7,121 bases of DNA from Legionellales bacterium (GTDB lineage Bacteria > Pseudomonadota > Gammaproteobacteria > Legionellales > Legionellaceae). Both the position numbers and the translations under genes were made by a program. The stretch is taken from the NCBI GenBank assembly GCA_003489505.1, contig DNMA01000073.1, positions 1-7,121 of the forward strand. Reading direction: 5' to 3'. The notes under the pieces are model-generated. The model was not told the origin of the DNA. It worked only from the letters and a program-made list of their open reading frames with translations, and ran no database searches. Shown here in pieces: positions 1-5,684 of the stretch (position 1 is the stretch's first letter; each line of letters starts with the position of its first letter).

Positions 1-1554
1 TTTCAAAATAATATTGTCGACTCGATGAAACAGTTTCGTTTACATACCGAAAATATTTCGGATTTAGAAGGTATTCCAGAGCATATTCTGTTAAATGCCA
101 AAAAAAGAGCAGAAGACGAAAAACAAGAGGGTTATGTATTAGGCTTAGACCAACCCACTTATATTGCAGTAGTCACTTATGCTAAAAACCAAGCATTAAG
201 AAAACTTTATTTCAAAGCCTATGGTACCAGAGCCTCTGATCAAAGTGATTATGACCAACAAAAATTTGATAATACCGATATTATTAAAGAAACTTTAGAA
301 AAAAGACAAGAATTAGCCCATTTAGTGGGTTTAAAAGATTATGCCGCTTATTCATTAAGTAATAAGATGGCCAAAGAAATTCAACGCGTGACAAAGTTTT
401 TAAATCTTTTAAAAACAGAGGTTCATACGGTGACTGCAGAAGATGTGCAGGCGGTGAAAGACTTTGCTCGCTCGAAAGCTTATGAAAAAGCGCTTGAGCC
501 ATGGGATATGGCGTATTTTGTGCAAATGAGACAACAAGAAATTTTTTCTATTGATCAAGAAGCACTCAGAGATTATTTTCCTTTATCGCATGTCATGAAA
601 GGCTTGAATCAATTATTTGAAAAACTCTATGGTTTGCATCTTGAAAAAGTCAGCGGCCGAGATGTTTGGCATTCTGATGTAGAATGTTATGCTTTGAAAC
701 AAAATCAACAGCTAGTGGGTTATGTTTATTGCGATTGGTTTAGTCGCGATGGCAAACGAGGCGGTGCGTGGATGGATACCTTGCAAACACGTTGTCGTTT
801 ACCCCATGGTGAAATTCAGTATGCTGTGGCAACACTGACTTGTAATTTTGCAAAACCGGCCCCCCATCAAGAAGCAGGCTTAACACATGAAGAGCTTTTA
901 ACCTTACTTCATGAGTTTGGGCATTGTATGCATCATATTTTAAGTGAAGTGGATGAGTTTTCATTATCCGGTGTACATGGGGTAGAATGGGATGCTGTTG
1001 AATTACCCAGTCAGTGGATGGAAAACTGGGGATGGGTTGAGCATTGGGTTAAAGTCTTTAGTCAACATATTAAAACAGGTAAAAGTTTACCTCATGATGT
1101 TTTTGAACAATTATTAAAAGTTAAAAATGATTTGGTCGGGCTTTATTTGAGTAGACAAATTCTTTTTGCTTTGTATGACATCTCTATACATTCTTCTAAA
1201 CCTCCTAAAGATAGAGAGGCAGTCCATCACCAGTATATAGACTTATTAAAAGAAATTGCAGTATGGCCTGTGGATTGGAATCAGCGCTTCCCTCAAAATT
1301 TTTCACATATTTTTTCTGGTGGTTATGCGGCAGGGTACTATAGTTATTTATGGGCTGATGTATTATCTAGCGATGCTTTTGAGTGGTTTGCAGAGGATTT
1401 AGAAAAAATATCAGAAAAAGGCATGGCTTTTCGACAAAAAGTCCTCTCTAAAGGAGGTTCGATATCTGCCTTAGAGGCTTTTATTGCATTTCGAGGAAGA
1501 GAGCCTGATCAAAAAGCATTACTTCGCGCTTATGGTTTCGGACAAAAAGCATGA
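1..1554 (+). CDS. prlC: Oligopeptidase A, M3 family zinc metallopeptidase (5' end outside window)
   Basis: Cytosolic zinc endopeptidase that degrades short peptides, including cleaved signal peptides in E. coli. The frame is open from base 1, and the residues before the first ATG at 25 (FQNNIVDS) match the conserved interior of the family, so the gene begins upstream. About 517 residues are present, against roughly 680 in E. coli OpdA, so about 160 N-terminal residues are missing from view. Numbering from the ATG at 25, the zinc site is HEFGH at residues 296-300 (codons 910-924), with the third ligand Glu326 in VELPSQWMENW (codon 1000). Other family landmarks are RASDQ near residue 70, DGKRGGAWMDT around 240, SGGYAAGYYSYLWADVL, and a C-terminal FRGREPDQKALLRAYGF. 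The 3' end overlaps the next gene by ATGA. OpdA and dipeptidyl carboxypeptidase (Dcp) are related, but the motif wording favours OpdA. Confidence 0.95.
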   Translation, partial: FQNNIVDSMKQFRLHTENISDLEGIPEHILLNAKKRAEDEKQEGYVLGLDQPTYIAVVTYAKNQALRKLYFKAYGTRASDQSDYDQQKFDNTDIIKETLEKRQELAHLVGLKDYAAYSLSNKMAKEIQRVTKFLNLLKTEVHTVTAEDVQAVKDFARSKAYEKALEPWDMAYFVQMRQQEIFSIDQEALRDYFPLSHVMKGLNQLFEKLYGLHLEKVSGRDVWHSDVECYALKQNQQLVGYVYCDWFSRDGKRGGAWMDTLQTRCRLPHGEIQYAVATLTCNFAKPAPHQEAGLTHEELLTLLHEFGHCMHHILSEVDEFSLSGVHGVEWDAVELPSQWMENWGWVEHWVKVFSQHIKTGKSLPHDVFEQLLKVKNDLVGLYLSRQILFALYDISIHSSKPPKDREAVHHQYIDLLKEIAVWPVDWNQRFPQNFSHIFSGGYAAGYYSYLWADVLSSDAFEWFAEDLEKISEKGMAFRQKVLSKGGSISALEAFIAFRGREPDQKALLRAYGFGQKA

Positions 1555-2042
1555 AAAAAACAATTTATGATATCGAAGTGCAAAATGCCCAAGGGCATTT
1601 GCACAACTTAGAGGCGTATCAAGGCAAAGTCTTATTGATTGTCAATGTTGCGAGTCGTTGTGGGTTCACTAAACAATATGCAACTCTAGAACAATGGTAT
1701 CGCAAATATCAAGCCAAAGGTTTAGAAGTGCTCGCCTTCCCCTGTAATCAATTTGCAAAACAAGAGCCAGATAGTAATGAACAAATTCAAAGTTTTGCAA
1801 AATCTTGTTTTGCCACCTCATTCCCTATTTTTGCTAAAGTAGAAGTCAATGGAAAACATCAATCTCCTTTGTATCGGTATTTGCAAACTCATTTAAAACA
1901 AAAGCTTTGGTTTAAGAATATTCCCTGGAATTTTACAAAATATCTAGTGAATCAAAAGGGTGAAGTCCTGTATCGTTTTTGGCCAATTGTGCCATCTTGG
2001 TATCTAGAAAAGAAAATTCAACAGTTATTGACTGTATCATAG
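1551..2042 (+). CDS. Glutathione peroxidase family protein (thiol peroxidase, short form)
   Basis: Thioredoxin-fold peroxidase predicted to reduce hydrogen peroxide or lipid hydroperoxides in the cytoplasm. It is a cysteine rather than selenocysteine form. The 163 residues carry the signature NVASRCGFT with peroxidatic Cys37, then FPCNQF (64-68 region) followed by QEP with the catalytic Gln71, and WNFTKYLV supplying Trp126 and Asn127, so the catalytic tetrad is intact. Bacterial and yeast relatives that use thioredoxin have a resolving cysteine eight residues before the conserved FP. Here that position is Ala83, and a cysteine sits three residues later (Cys86, KSCFATSFP). The tail after residue 140 (FWPIVPSWYLEKK) diverges from the usual form. 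ATG 1551 overlaps the upstream stop (ATGA) and has no clear Shine-Dalgarno, so translation is probably coupled to the peptidase gene. The family is often annotated btuE or gpx; I leave the symbol blank. Confidence 0.93.
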   Translation: MKKTIYDIEVQNAQGHLHNLEAYQGKVLLIVNVASRCGFTKQYATLEQWYRKYQAKGLEVLAFPCNQFAKQEPDSNEQIQSFAKSCFATSFPIFAKVEVNGKHQSPLYRYLQTHLKQKLWFKNIPWNFTKYLVNQKGEVLYRFWPIVPSWYLEKKIQQLLTVS

Positions 2043-2060
2043 CTAATTAGTCTTGGAATA

Positions 2061-2069
2061 TGGTATAAT
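2061..2069 (+). promoter_or_regulatory. Extended -10 promoter of ssrA
   Basis: TGG followed by a perfect TATAAT (2064-2069) forms an extended -10 element. It lies seven bases before the 5' end of the mature tmRNA at 2077. No good -35 hexamer is found at 16-18 bp spacing (the sequence there is about AGCTAA), which fits an extended -10 promoter. It sits in the short gap after the peroxidase stop at 2042, so ssrA has its own promoter. Confidence 0.75.
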
Positions 2070-2076
2070 TATATTT

Positions 2077-2472
2077 GGGGGCGACCTTGGTTTCGACGTG
2101 GGTTGCAAAACCAAAAGTGCATGCAGAGCCTGAGTAAGCTCTTAAATCACGCTCATTAAATATAAATGCAAACGATGCATACTTCGCGGAAGAAGCTTTA
2201 GCTGCATAAGCTTAAACTTCTGAAGCACCGTGTGAGGCCTTAAACCCTCATCCCGATGTCCAAGTCTCGCTTATTGGGTTTGTCACATCGGTCATATTAG
2301 ATAAGCTAGTGTTTATTGTCGTCTGGTCAGTAAATGCGAAACCTAACAGACTCGCACAGTAAGGTTTTGGGAATGGCACCTTGCTGGGTTAAACTCAAGC
2401 AATTTTACTAAGCATGTAGAGCTGATGGCAGAGGGCTTGCGGACGCGGGTTCGATTCCCGCCGCCTCCACCA
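2077..2472 (+). ncRNA. ssrA: tmRNA (transfer-messenger RNA)
   Basis: Rescues stalled ribosomes with SmpB by acting first as an alanyl-tRNA and then as an mRNA for a degradation tag. The ends are set by the tRNA-like acceptor stem: GGGGGCG at 2077-2083 pairs with CGCCTCC at 2462-2468 (seven pairs, one G-U), followed by an encoded CCA in ACCA at 2469-2472. The T-arm is GCGGG (2445-2449), loop TTCGATT, CCCGC (2457-2461). The 5' part has the conserved GGTTTCGACG stretch near 2089-2098. A tag reading frame with a GCA resume codon lies at 2168. The RNA is in one piece with about 396 nt, slightly longer than the E. coli molecule. The 3' end adjoins an integrase remnant, as is common at ssrA integration sites. 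Confidence 0.97.
2168..2209 (+). other. tmRNA tag-peptide reading frame
   Basis: The resume codon GCA at 2168 opens a 13-codon frame encoding ANDAYFAEEALAA, closed by TAA at 2207-2209. It starts with the usual A-N-D and ends with ALAA, the tail recognised by ClpXP-type proteases in E. coli. The middle (AYFAEE) differs from the E. coli tag ANDENYALAA. The stop lies in a stretch with pairing potential (GAAGAAGCTTTA against TAAACTTCTG), corresponding to the usual hairpin around the tag stop codon. Confidence 0.93.
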
Positions 2473-2484
2473 ATCTTTCTAATC

Positions 2485-2582
2485 GCCAATGAATATCAAA
2501 GACCACCAAAAACCCAGCTAGAACAAGGGGTTTAAGTGGTTTTTTTGTTTAATCGAGTTGTCTTTGGTAGTCTTTTATTGGC
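2485..2582. repeat. Interrupted inverted repeat enclosing the ssrA terminator
   Basis: GCCAAT at 2485-2490 is mirrored by ATTGGC at 2577-2582. Inside, CAAAGAC at 2497-2503 is mirrored exactly by GTCTTTG at 2560-2566. A second mirror with one mismatch is AAAGACCACC at 2498-2507 against GGTAGTCTTT at 2566-2575. The right side therefore carries two GTCTTT copies ten bases apart. The terminator hairpin lies within the repeat. The arms may be leftover integrase-binding sites of the former island or a side effect of the terminator region; the sequence does not decide. Confidence 0.45.
2502..2546 (+). terminator. Rho-independent terminator of ssrA
   Basis: An imperfect hairpin: ACCAC (2502-2506) pairs with GTGGT (2536-2540) and AAACCC (2510-2515) pairs with GGGTTT (2528-2533), separated by a small internal loop. 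The apical loop is about 12 nt, and a run of seven T ends at 2546. It lies 30 bases beyond the tmRNA CCA, as expected for a precursor trimmed at its 3' end. Confidence 0.75.
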
Positions 2583-2633
2583 TCAAAAAACACCCAAAAA
2601 AAGCCCAAAAAAATGGTCTTGAAATTTCAATAA

Positions 2634-2714
2634 ATAGTAGCAACCCAGATGGGTCATCAATATACAGAAATGATTTTCAAGCATTATGGACGTTTTGACA
2701 TAAATACAAAATAA
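2634..2714 (+). pseudogene. Tyrosine recombinase (phage/island integrase), C-terminal remnant
   Basis: The frame 2634-2711 plus stop TAA (2712-2714) encodes IVATQMGH, then QYTEMIFKHYGRF and a short tail. This is the extreme C-terminal signature of the phage integrase family: the (L/M)GH box carrying the sixth-position histidine (codon 2655), and ten residues later the nucleophilic tyrosine (codon 2685) in HYGR. An in-frame TAA at 2631 cuts it off. The preceding codons (MVLKFQ from 2613) could be a further degraded continuation, but the catalytic Arg, Lys and His-x-x-Arg boxes are absent. Only about 90 bases separate it from the ssrA terminator, so most of the gene has been deleted. Orientation is the same as ssrA. 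It cannot be functional. Confidence 0.75.
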
Positions 2715-2736
2715 TACTAATTAAGTTAGTAATTAT
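2711..2736. repeat. AT-rich hairpin at the integrase remnant stop codon
   Basis: ATAATACTAA (2711-2720) is mirrored by TTAGTAATTAT (2726-2736) with one bulged T and a five-base loop. It overlaps the TAA stop of the recombinase remnant. It lacks a following T-run, so it is not a standard terminator. It may be a remnant of the integrase gene's 3' end. Confidence 0.4.
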
Positions 2737-2746
2737 ATGTGTGCAA

Positions 2747-2911
2747 TGGTATCAAGATGCTCAGTCTCATACGCTAGAACAGAAAATAACAGATACAATC
2801 CATGTAAAGGTTATTTCGGCGCCGTATTTTCTGGCAACAAAGCTTGAGGCATTTATAAAAGATCGTGCCAAGCAAGATTTTCTATATCTTGCAGTAATAG
2901 TCTTATTTTAA
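2747..2911 (+). pseudogene. Nucleotidyltransferase-like protein (AbiEii-like), internal fragment
   Basis: The frame from 2747 to the TAA at 2909-2911 encodes WYQDAQSHTLEQ, then VKVISAPYFLATKLEAF and DRAKQDFL. This resembles the middle of a family of nucleotidyltransferase-fold proteins with a conserved RWY and a later S-(A/P)-PYFLATKLEAFxxRG.xD(F/Y) block. The N-terminal half with the nucleotide-binding GG and DxD residues is missing: the frame is open only back to 2699, with no convincing homology or start. After DFL the expected S-x-D-x-E-D motif is missing, and LAVIVLF then a stop follows, suggesting a small deletion before a truncation. Family members occur widely, sometimes as toxin-like parts of two-gene systems, but no partner gene is visible here. 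The assignment comes from remembered family wording, so it is moderate. Confidence 0.5.
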
Positions 2912-3015
2912 ACTGTTTCAGGCACCCAAAATAATTCATTTCAATTCCACCATGCTCAGAGGGTTGCGAACATCATCACTTGTGAATTTATATGCCCAAA
3001 CCCCATGACTGCTTA

Positions 3016-3045
3016 TTGACAAAGAATTTTAATCAATCACATACT
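3016..3045 (+). promoter_or_regulatory. Candidate sigma-70 promoter of the phospholipase-D-like gene
   Basis: A perfect TTGACA at 3016-3021 is followed after 18 bp by CATACT at 3040-3045 (four of six consensus matches). Transcription would start near 3052, leaving a leader of about 20 bases before the ATG at 3074. It lies just beyond the decayed island region, so the gene does not depend on ssrA read-through. Confidence 0.45.
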
Positions 3046-3073
3046 AAGCCTTTACTTTTTAAGAAAGTCATTG

Positions 3074-4582
3074 ATGTCATCCCTAATTTGGAAAAAAATA
3101 ACTTATTTTTTTCTCTTACTACTTTTGATATTTGTATTATTGAGCTGGGGCATTTTGTATTATCAAAATCATTATGCGATAGTCCCCCTGAGCCCAAACG
3201 TCACCAAAAAATATTTGAAAAATCATCAGGTGAAATTATTAATCAATGGGGTCAACTCAACTCGACAAAGAAATCAAAATATTGAAGATGCCAATATCAT
3301 TTTGTTGAAAACTTTTGAGTTTCATGATGATGAGTCCGGGAATGCGCTAGCTGATTTATTGATTAAAAAAGCCAAAGCAGGGGCTTTGATTTTTATTCAG
3401 TTTGATGCGAAAGGAAATGATAATTATCCCCAAGATTTTTGGGTGATAAAAAATGGCAAAATAAGCCCTTTGCCGGAGCCATTACAACGTTTATTGAAAG
3501 CTTATCCTCAACAAGTTGCTATCTATCCCACCAATCCCCCTACTAATATCTTAACCAGTTATGTGGATTTATTAGGTGTTAATATTCCAATTGATCATGA
3601 AAAATACCTAATAACTTGGAATACAAATAAATGGCAAGAACCTGCTAAAGTCATCATGGGCGGGATGAATGTTGGGGACTCTTCTTTATTAGGTGGGGAA
3701 AAAATTGCCCAGGGTGAATTTAAAATTTTAGCCGATACAGAGGATTACCCATGGCGAGATACCGATGTCGAATTATCAGGACCTGTTGTGCAAGAAATTA
3801 TTAGTCGTTTTTATGAAGAAGCAAATTTTCAATCTAAGATGCCGCATGCATATATTCAAAAACATTTTCATGCCAATATGCGGCAGGGGTTAGAGAGATT
3901 AAAGTTATTGATTCATTCACTGAATGAGCATGCCAAGACAGTTTTTGTACCAGCGGAGCAAGTTCAAAACCACGGGGTCAGCGTCAATTATATTGCTAAA
4001 AATATTTATCAAAATCACATTGAGCAAGCACTTATTCATTACATTCGACAAGTTCCTCAACATGAAACCATCATTTTAGTGGCACCTTATTTTTTACCTT
4101 CCAAAGAACTTATGCAGGCCTTAATCGAGGCATTATCTCACGATATTCAAGTCAAGATTTTGACCAATAGCATTCGCTCTAAAAATAAAGGTTTTCGGCA
4201 AGTTGCCAGTGCAGGTCGTTGTCGAATGCGTGCGGTTTTTTCTAAGTTGGCTTCGAATCATATCAAATACTATGAGTATGTGGGCAATAGCCAAGTGGGT
4301 TTTCATAATCTCCATCAAAAGGTTTGGCTTTTAGGTCAAAATGAAAAGGCAATTTTTGCCATTGGTTCTTCCAATTTAGATAATCAAAGTTTAAGAATTA
4401 ATAGTGAAGGTATGCTATTTATGCAAAACCCAAAACTGCAAAAACAATTTCAAGCGATGATTGAAAATGATATGCAAGCAGATAATATCCACGAAATAAC
4501 ACAAAAAGAGTTAATCCAAACACCCCTTACGCAGCGTTTTAAGGAGTGTCGATATGATTGGCTGGTTGATTTTGTGATGTAG
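3074..4582 (+). CDS. Membrane-anchored phospholipase D / cardiolipin synthase-like protein
   Basis: Predicted phosphatidyltransferase or phosphodiesterase acting on phospholipids at the inner membrane. The 502 residues begin with a hydrophobic segment at about 9-30, preceded by Lys7-Lys8, giving one N-terminal membrane anchor. Two phospholipase D halves follow. The first has FEFHDDESG, then His175-x-Lys177 and GGMNVGD (196-202), closing with WRDTDVELSG. The second has His414-x-Lys416 and GSSNLD (431-436) followed by Glu445. Both halves lack the Asp of the full HxKx4D motif (Trp182 and Gly421 there), while His, Lys and the GG/S-x-N elements remain. An in-frame TTG at 3071 could extend the protein by one residue; I chose ATG 3074, with a weak AAGAAAG six bases upstream. 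The family includes ClsC-type cardiolipin synthases and secreted-type PLDs; the exact reaction cannot be read from sequence. Confidence 0.88.
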   Translation: MSSLIWKKITYFFLLLLLIFVLLSWGILYYQNHYAIVPLSPNVTKKYLKNHQVKLLINGVNSTRQRNQNIEDANIILLKTFEFHDDESGNALADLLIKKAKAGALIFIQFDAKGNDNYPQDFWVIKNGKISPLPEPLQRLLKAYPQQVAIYPTNPPTNILTSYVDLLGVNIPIDHEKYLITWNTNKWQEPAKVIMGGMNVGDSSLLGGEKIAQGEFKILADTEDYPWRDTDVELSGPVVQEIISRFYEEANFQSKMPHAYIQKHFHANMRQGLERLKLLIHSLNEHAKTVFVPAEQVQNHGVSVNYIAKNIYQNHIEQALIHYIRQVPQHETIILVAPYFLPSKELMQALIEALSHDIQVKILTNSIRSKNKGFRQVASAGRCRMRAVFSKLASNHIKYYEYVGNSQVGFHNLHQKVWLLGQNEKAIFAIGSSNLDNQSLRINSEGMLFMQNPKLQKQFQAMIENDMQADNIHEITQKELIQTPLTQRFKECRYDWLVDFVM

Positions 4583-4600
4583 TTGCTTACATACTTGTTA

Positions 4601-4606
4601 TATAAT
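4601..4606 (+). promoter_or_regulatory. Candidate -10 element upstream of murB
   Basis: A perfect TATAAT lies in the 74-base gap between the phospholipase-D-like gene and murB. It has no good -35 at normal spacing; TTGCTT at 4583-4588 is only 12 bp away. AT-rich sequence makes chance matches likely. If used, it would give a leader of about 44 bases. Confidence 0.3.
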
Positions 4607-4656
4607 ATGTTACAATTTTCATTAATTCTGATGAAATTAAAACAATTTTTTTAAAT

Positions 4657-5673
4657 ATGATTAAACAGCCTTTTGATTTGAAAAATTTTAATACCTTTGG
4701 CTTTGCAGCAAAATCGCCAGCGGGTGCTGTGATTTCATCCTTGGAAGAGCTTCATACAGCCATTAGTTATGCAAAATCAAAACAAATGCCTTTGTTGACG
4801 ATTGGTGGAGGCAGTAATATTGTTTTACAAGATGATTTATCTCGTTTTGCACTGGTAATTCGTATTCCTGGAATAGACTTGCTGCAAGAAGAGTCCGACC
4901 ATGTCTTGATTCGTGTTGGGGCAGGGGTTGAATGGGATGAATTGGTGCAATACAGTTTAAATCAAAAATGGTATGGTCTAGAAAATCTTTCTATTATTCC
5001 AGGAACTGTCGGTGCCTGCCCGATTCAAAATGTGGGCGCTTATGGGGTTGAAATTAAAGATTTTTTTCATGAATTGACTGCCCTTGAAATTTCATCTTTA
5101 AAAGAACATGTTTTATCAAAAGAAGATTGTTGTTTTAGTTATCGGGATTCAATTTTTAAAAATGAATATCGCGACCGCTTTATTATTACCGCAGTCACAT
5201 TGAAGTTGAGGAAAAATCCAATCGTTAACCTTAGTTTCCCAAATTTACGTAAGGAATTAACCCATCTTCCCGAAGATAAAATTACTCCAGAGGATGTCCG
5301 ACATGCTGTGATTAGCATTCGAACGCGTCGTCTACCTGATGTCAAACAGATTGGGAATGCTGGTAGTTTTTTCATGAATCCTATTGTTGATGAGTCTTTA
5401 TTTCATGATGTTTATAAGCAATATCCCGATTTATTATTTACAGCACTTGACAATCAGCAATATAAAATCTCAGCGAGCTGGTTAATTGAACGTTGTGGCT
5501 GGAAAGGCTTTCAAGAAAAAGCCGTAGGCGTTTTTGAGGAAAACCCTTTGGTGCTTGTTCATCGAGGCGGTGGGACTGCAGGCGATCTTTTGGAACTTTC
5601 AAAAAAAATTATTCAAAGTGTCTATGATACTTTTGGTATCACATTAAAAATGGAACCTAGACTCTATTCATAG
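4657..5673 (+). CDS. murB: UDP-N-acetylenolpyruvoylglucosamine reductase
   Basis: Cytosolic FAD enzyme that reduces UDP-GlcNAc-enolpyruvate to UDP-MurNAc with NADPH, the second committed step of peptidoglycan synthesis. The 338 residues match the E. coli (type I) length. Visible landmarks are NTFGF (12-16), the FAD-binding GGGSN at 50-54, the ENLSIIPGTVGACPIQNVGAYG block around 108-130, Arg163 in YRDSIFK, the proton-donor Ser237 in GNAGSFFMNP, and Glu333 in MEP near the C-terminus, equivalent to E. coli Arg159, Ser229 and Glu325. The C-terminal WLIERCGWKGF and the extra domain (LVLVHRGGGTAGDLL) are as expected. ATG 4657 is preceded by an AT-rich leader with no recognisable Shine-Dalgarno, yet MIKQPFDLKNFNTFG fits the family's N-terminus. 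The rhodanese gene follows after 11 nt, so the two are probably co-transcribed. Confidence 0.97.
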   Translation: MIKQPFDLKNFNTFGFAAKSPAGAVISSLEELHTAISYAKSKQMPLLTIGGGSNIVLQDDLSRFALVIRIPGIDLLQEESDHVLIRVGAGVEWDELVQYSLNQKWYGLENLSIIPGTVGACPIQNVGAYGVEIKDFFHELTALEISSLKEHVLSKEDCCFSYRDSIFKNEYRDRFIITAVTLKLRKNPIVNLSFPNLRKELTHLPEDKITPEDVRHAVISIRTRRLPDVKQIGNAGSFFMNPIVDESLFHDVYKQYPDLLFTALDNQQYKISASWLIERCGWKGFQEKAVGVFEENPLVLVHRGGGTAGDLLELSKKIIQSVYDTFGITLKMEPRLYS

Positions 5674-5684
5674 GAAAGAGGCTT

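Larger units (their letters stand above)
2547..3073. other. Gene-free stretch with remnants of a decayed island
   Basis: Over 500 bases between the ssrA terminator and the phospholipase-D-like gene contain no intact gene. Two protein remnants are recognisable, a recombinase tail (2634-2714) and a nucleotidyltransferase fragment (2747-2911), along with a hairpin between them (2711-2736). The segment 2915-3010 shows nothing I can assign on either strand. The arrangement fits an integrated element that entered at the ssrA 3' end and then eroded. No clear second copy of the ssrA 3' end is visible to mark the far boundary. Confidence 0.6.

Noticed and set aside
2028..2033. TTGACT as -35 of the ssrA promoter
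   Set aside because: It is 30 bp from the TATAAT, far outside the 16-18 bp range.
2937..2952. TTCAATTCCACCA as a possible degenerate second copy of the ssrA 3' end (att repeat)
   Set aside because: Resemblance to the tmRNA end is short and needs a gap; a match of this size is expected by chance, so it cannot be called an attachment site.
2915..3010. Short minus-strand open stretch (reading ...SDDVRNPLSMVELK) as a transposase relic
   Set aside because: Too short and without a family motif I can name; not enough to assign.
2992..3285. 97-codon open frame overlapping the start of the phospholipase-D-like gene in another frame
   Set aside because: Most of it lies inside the N-terminal coding region of the confident gene, it has no recognisable motifs, and no clear Shine-Dalgarno precedes its ATG.
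4622..4652. TTAATT/AATTAA hairpin followed by a T-run before murB as a terminator
   Set aside because: The stem is only six A-T pairs, and the T-run begins five bases after it and runs up to the murB start; too unstable to support a call.
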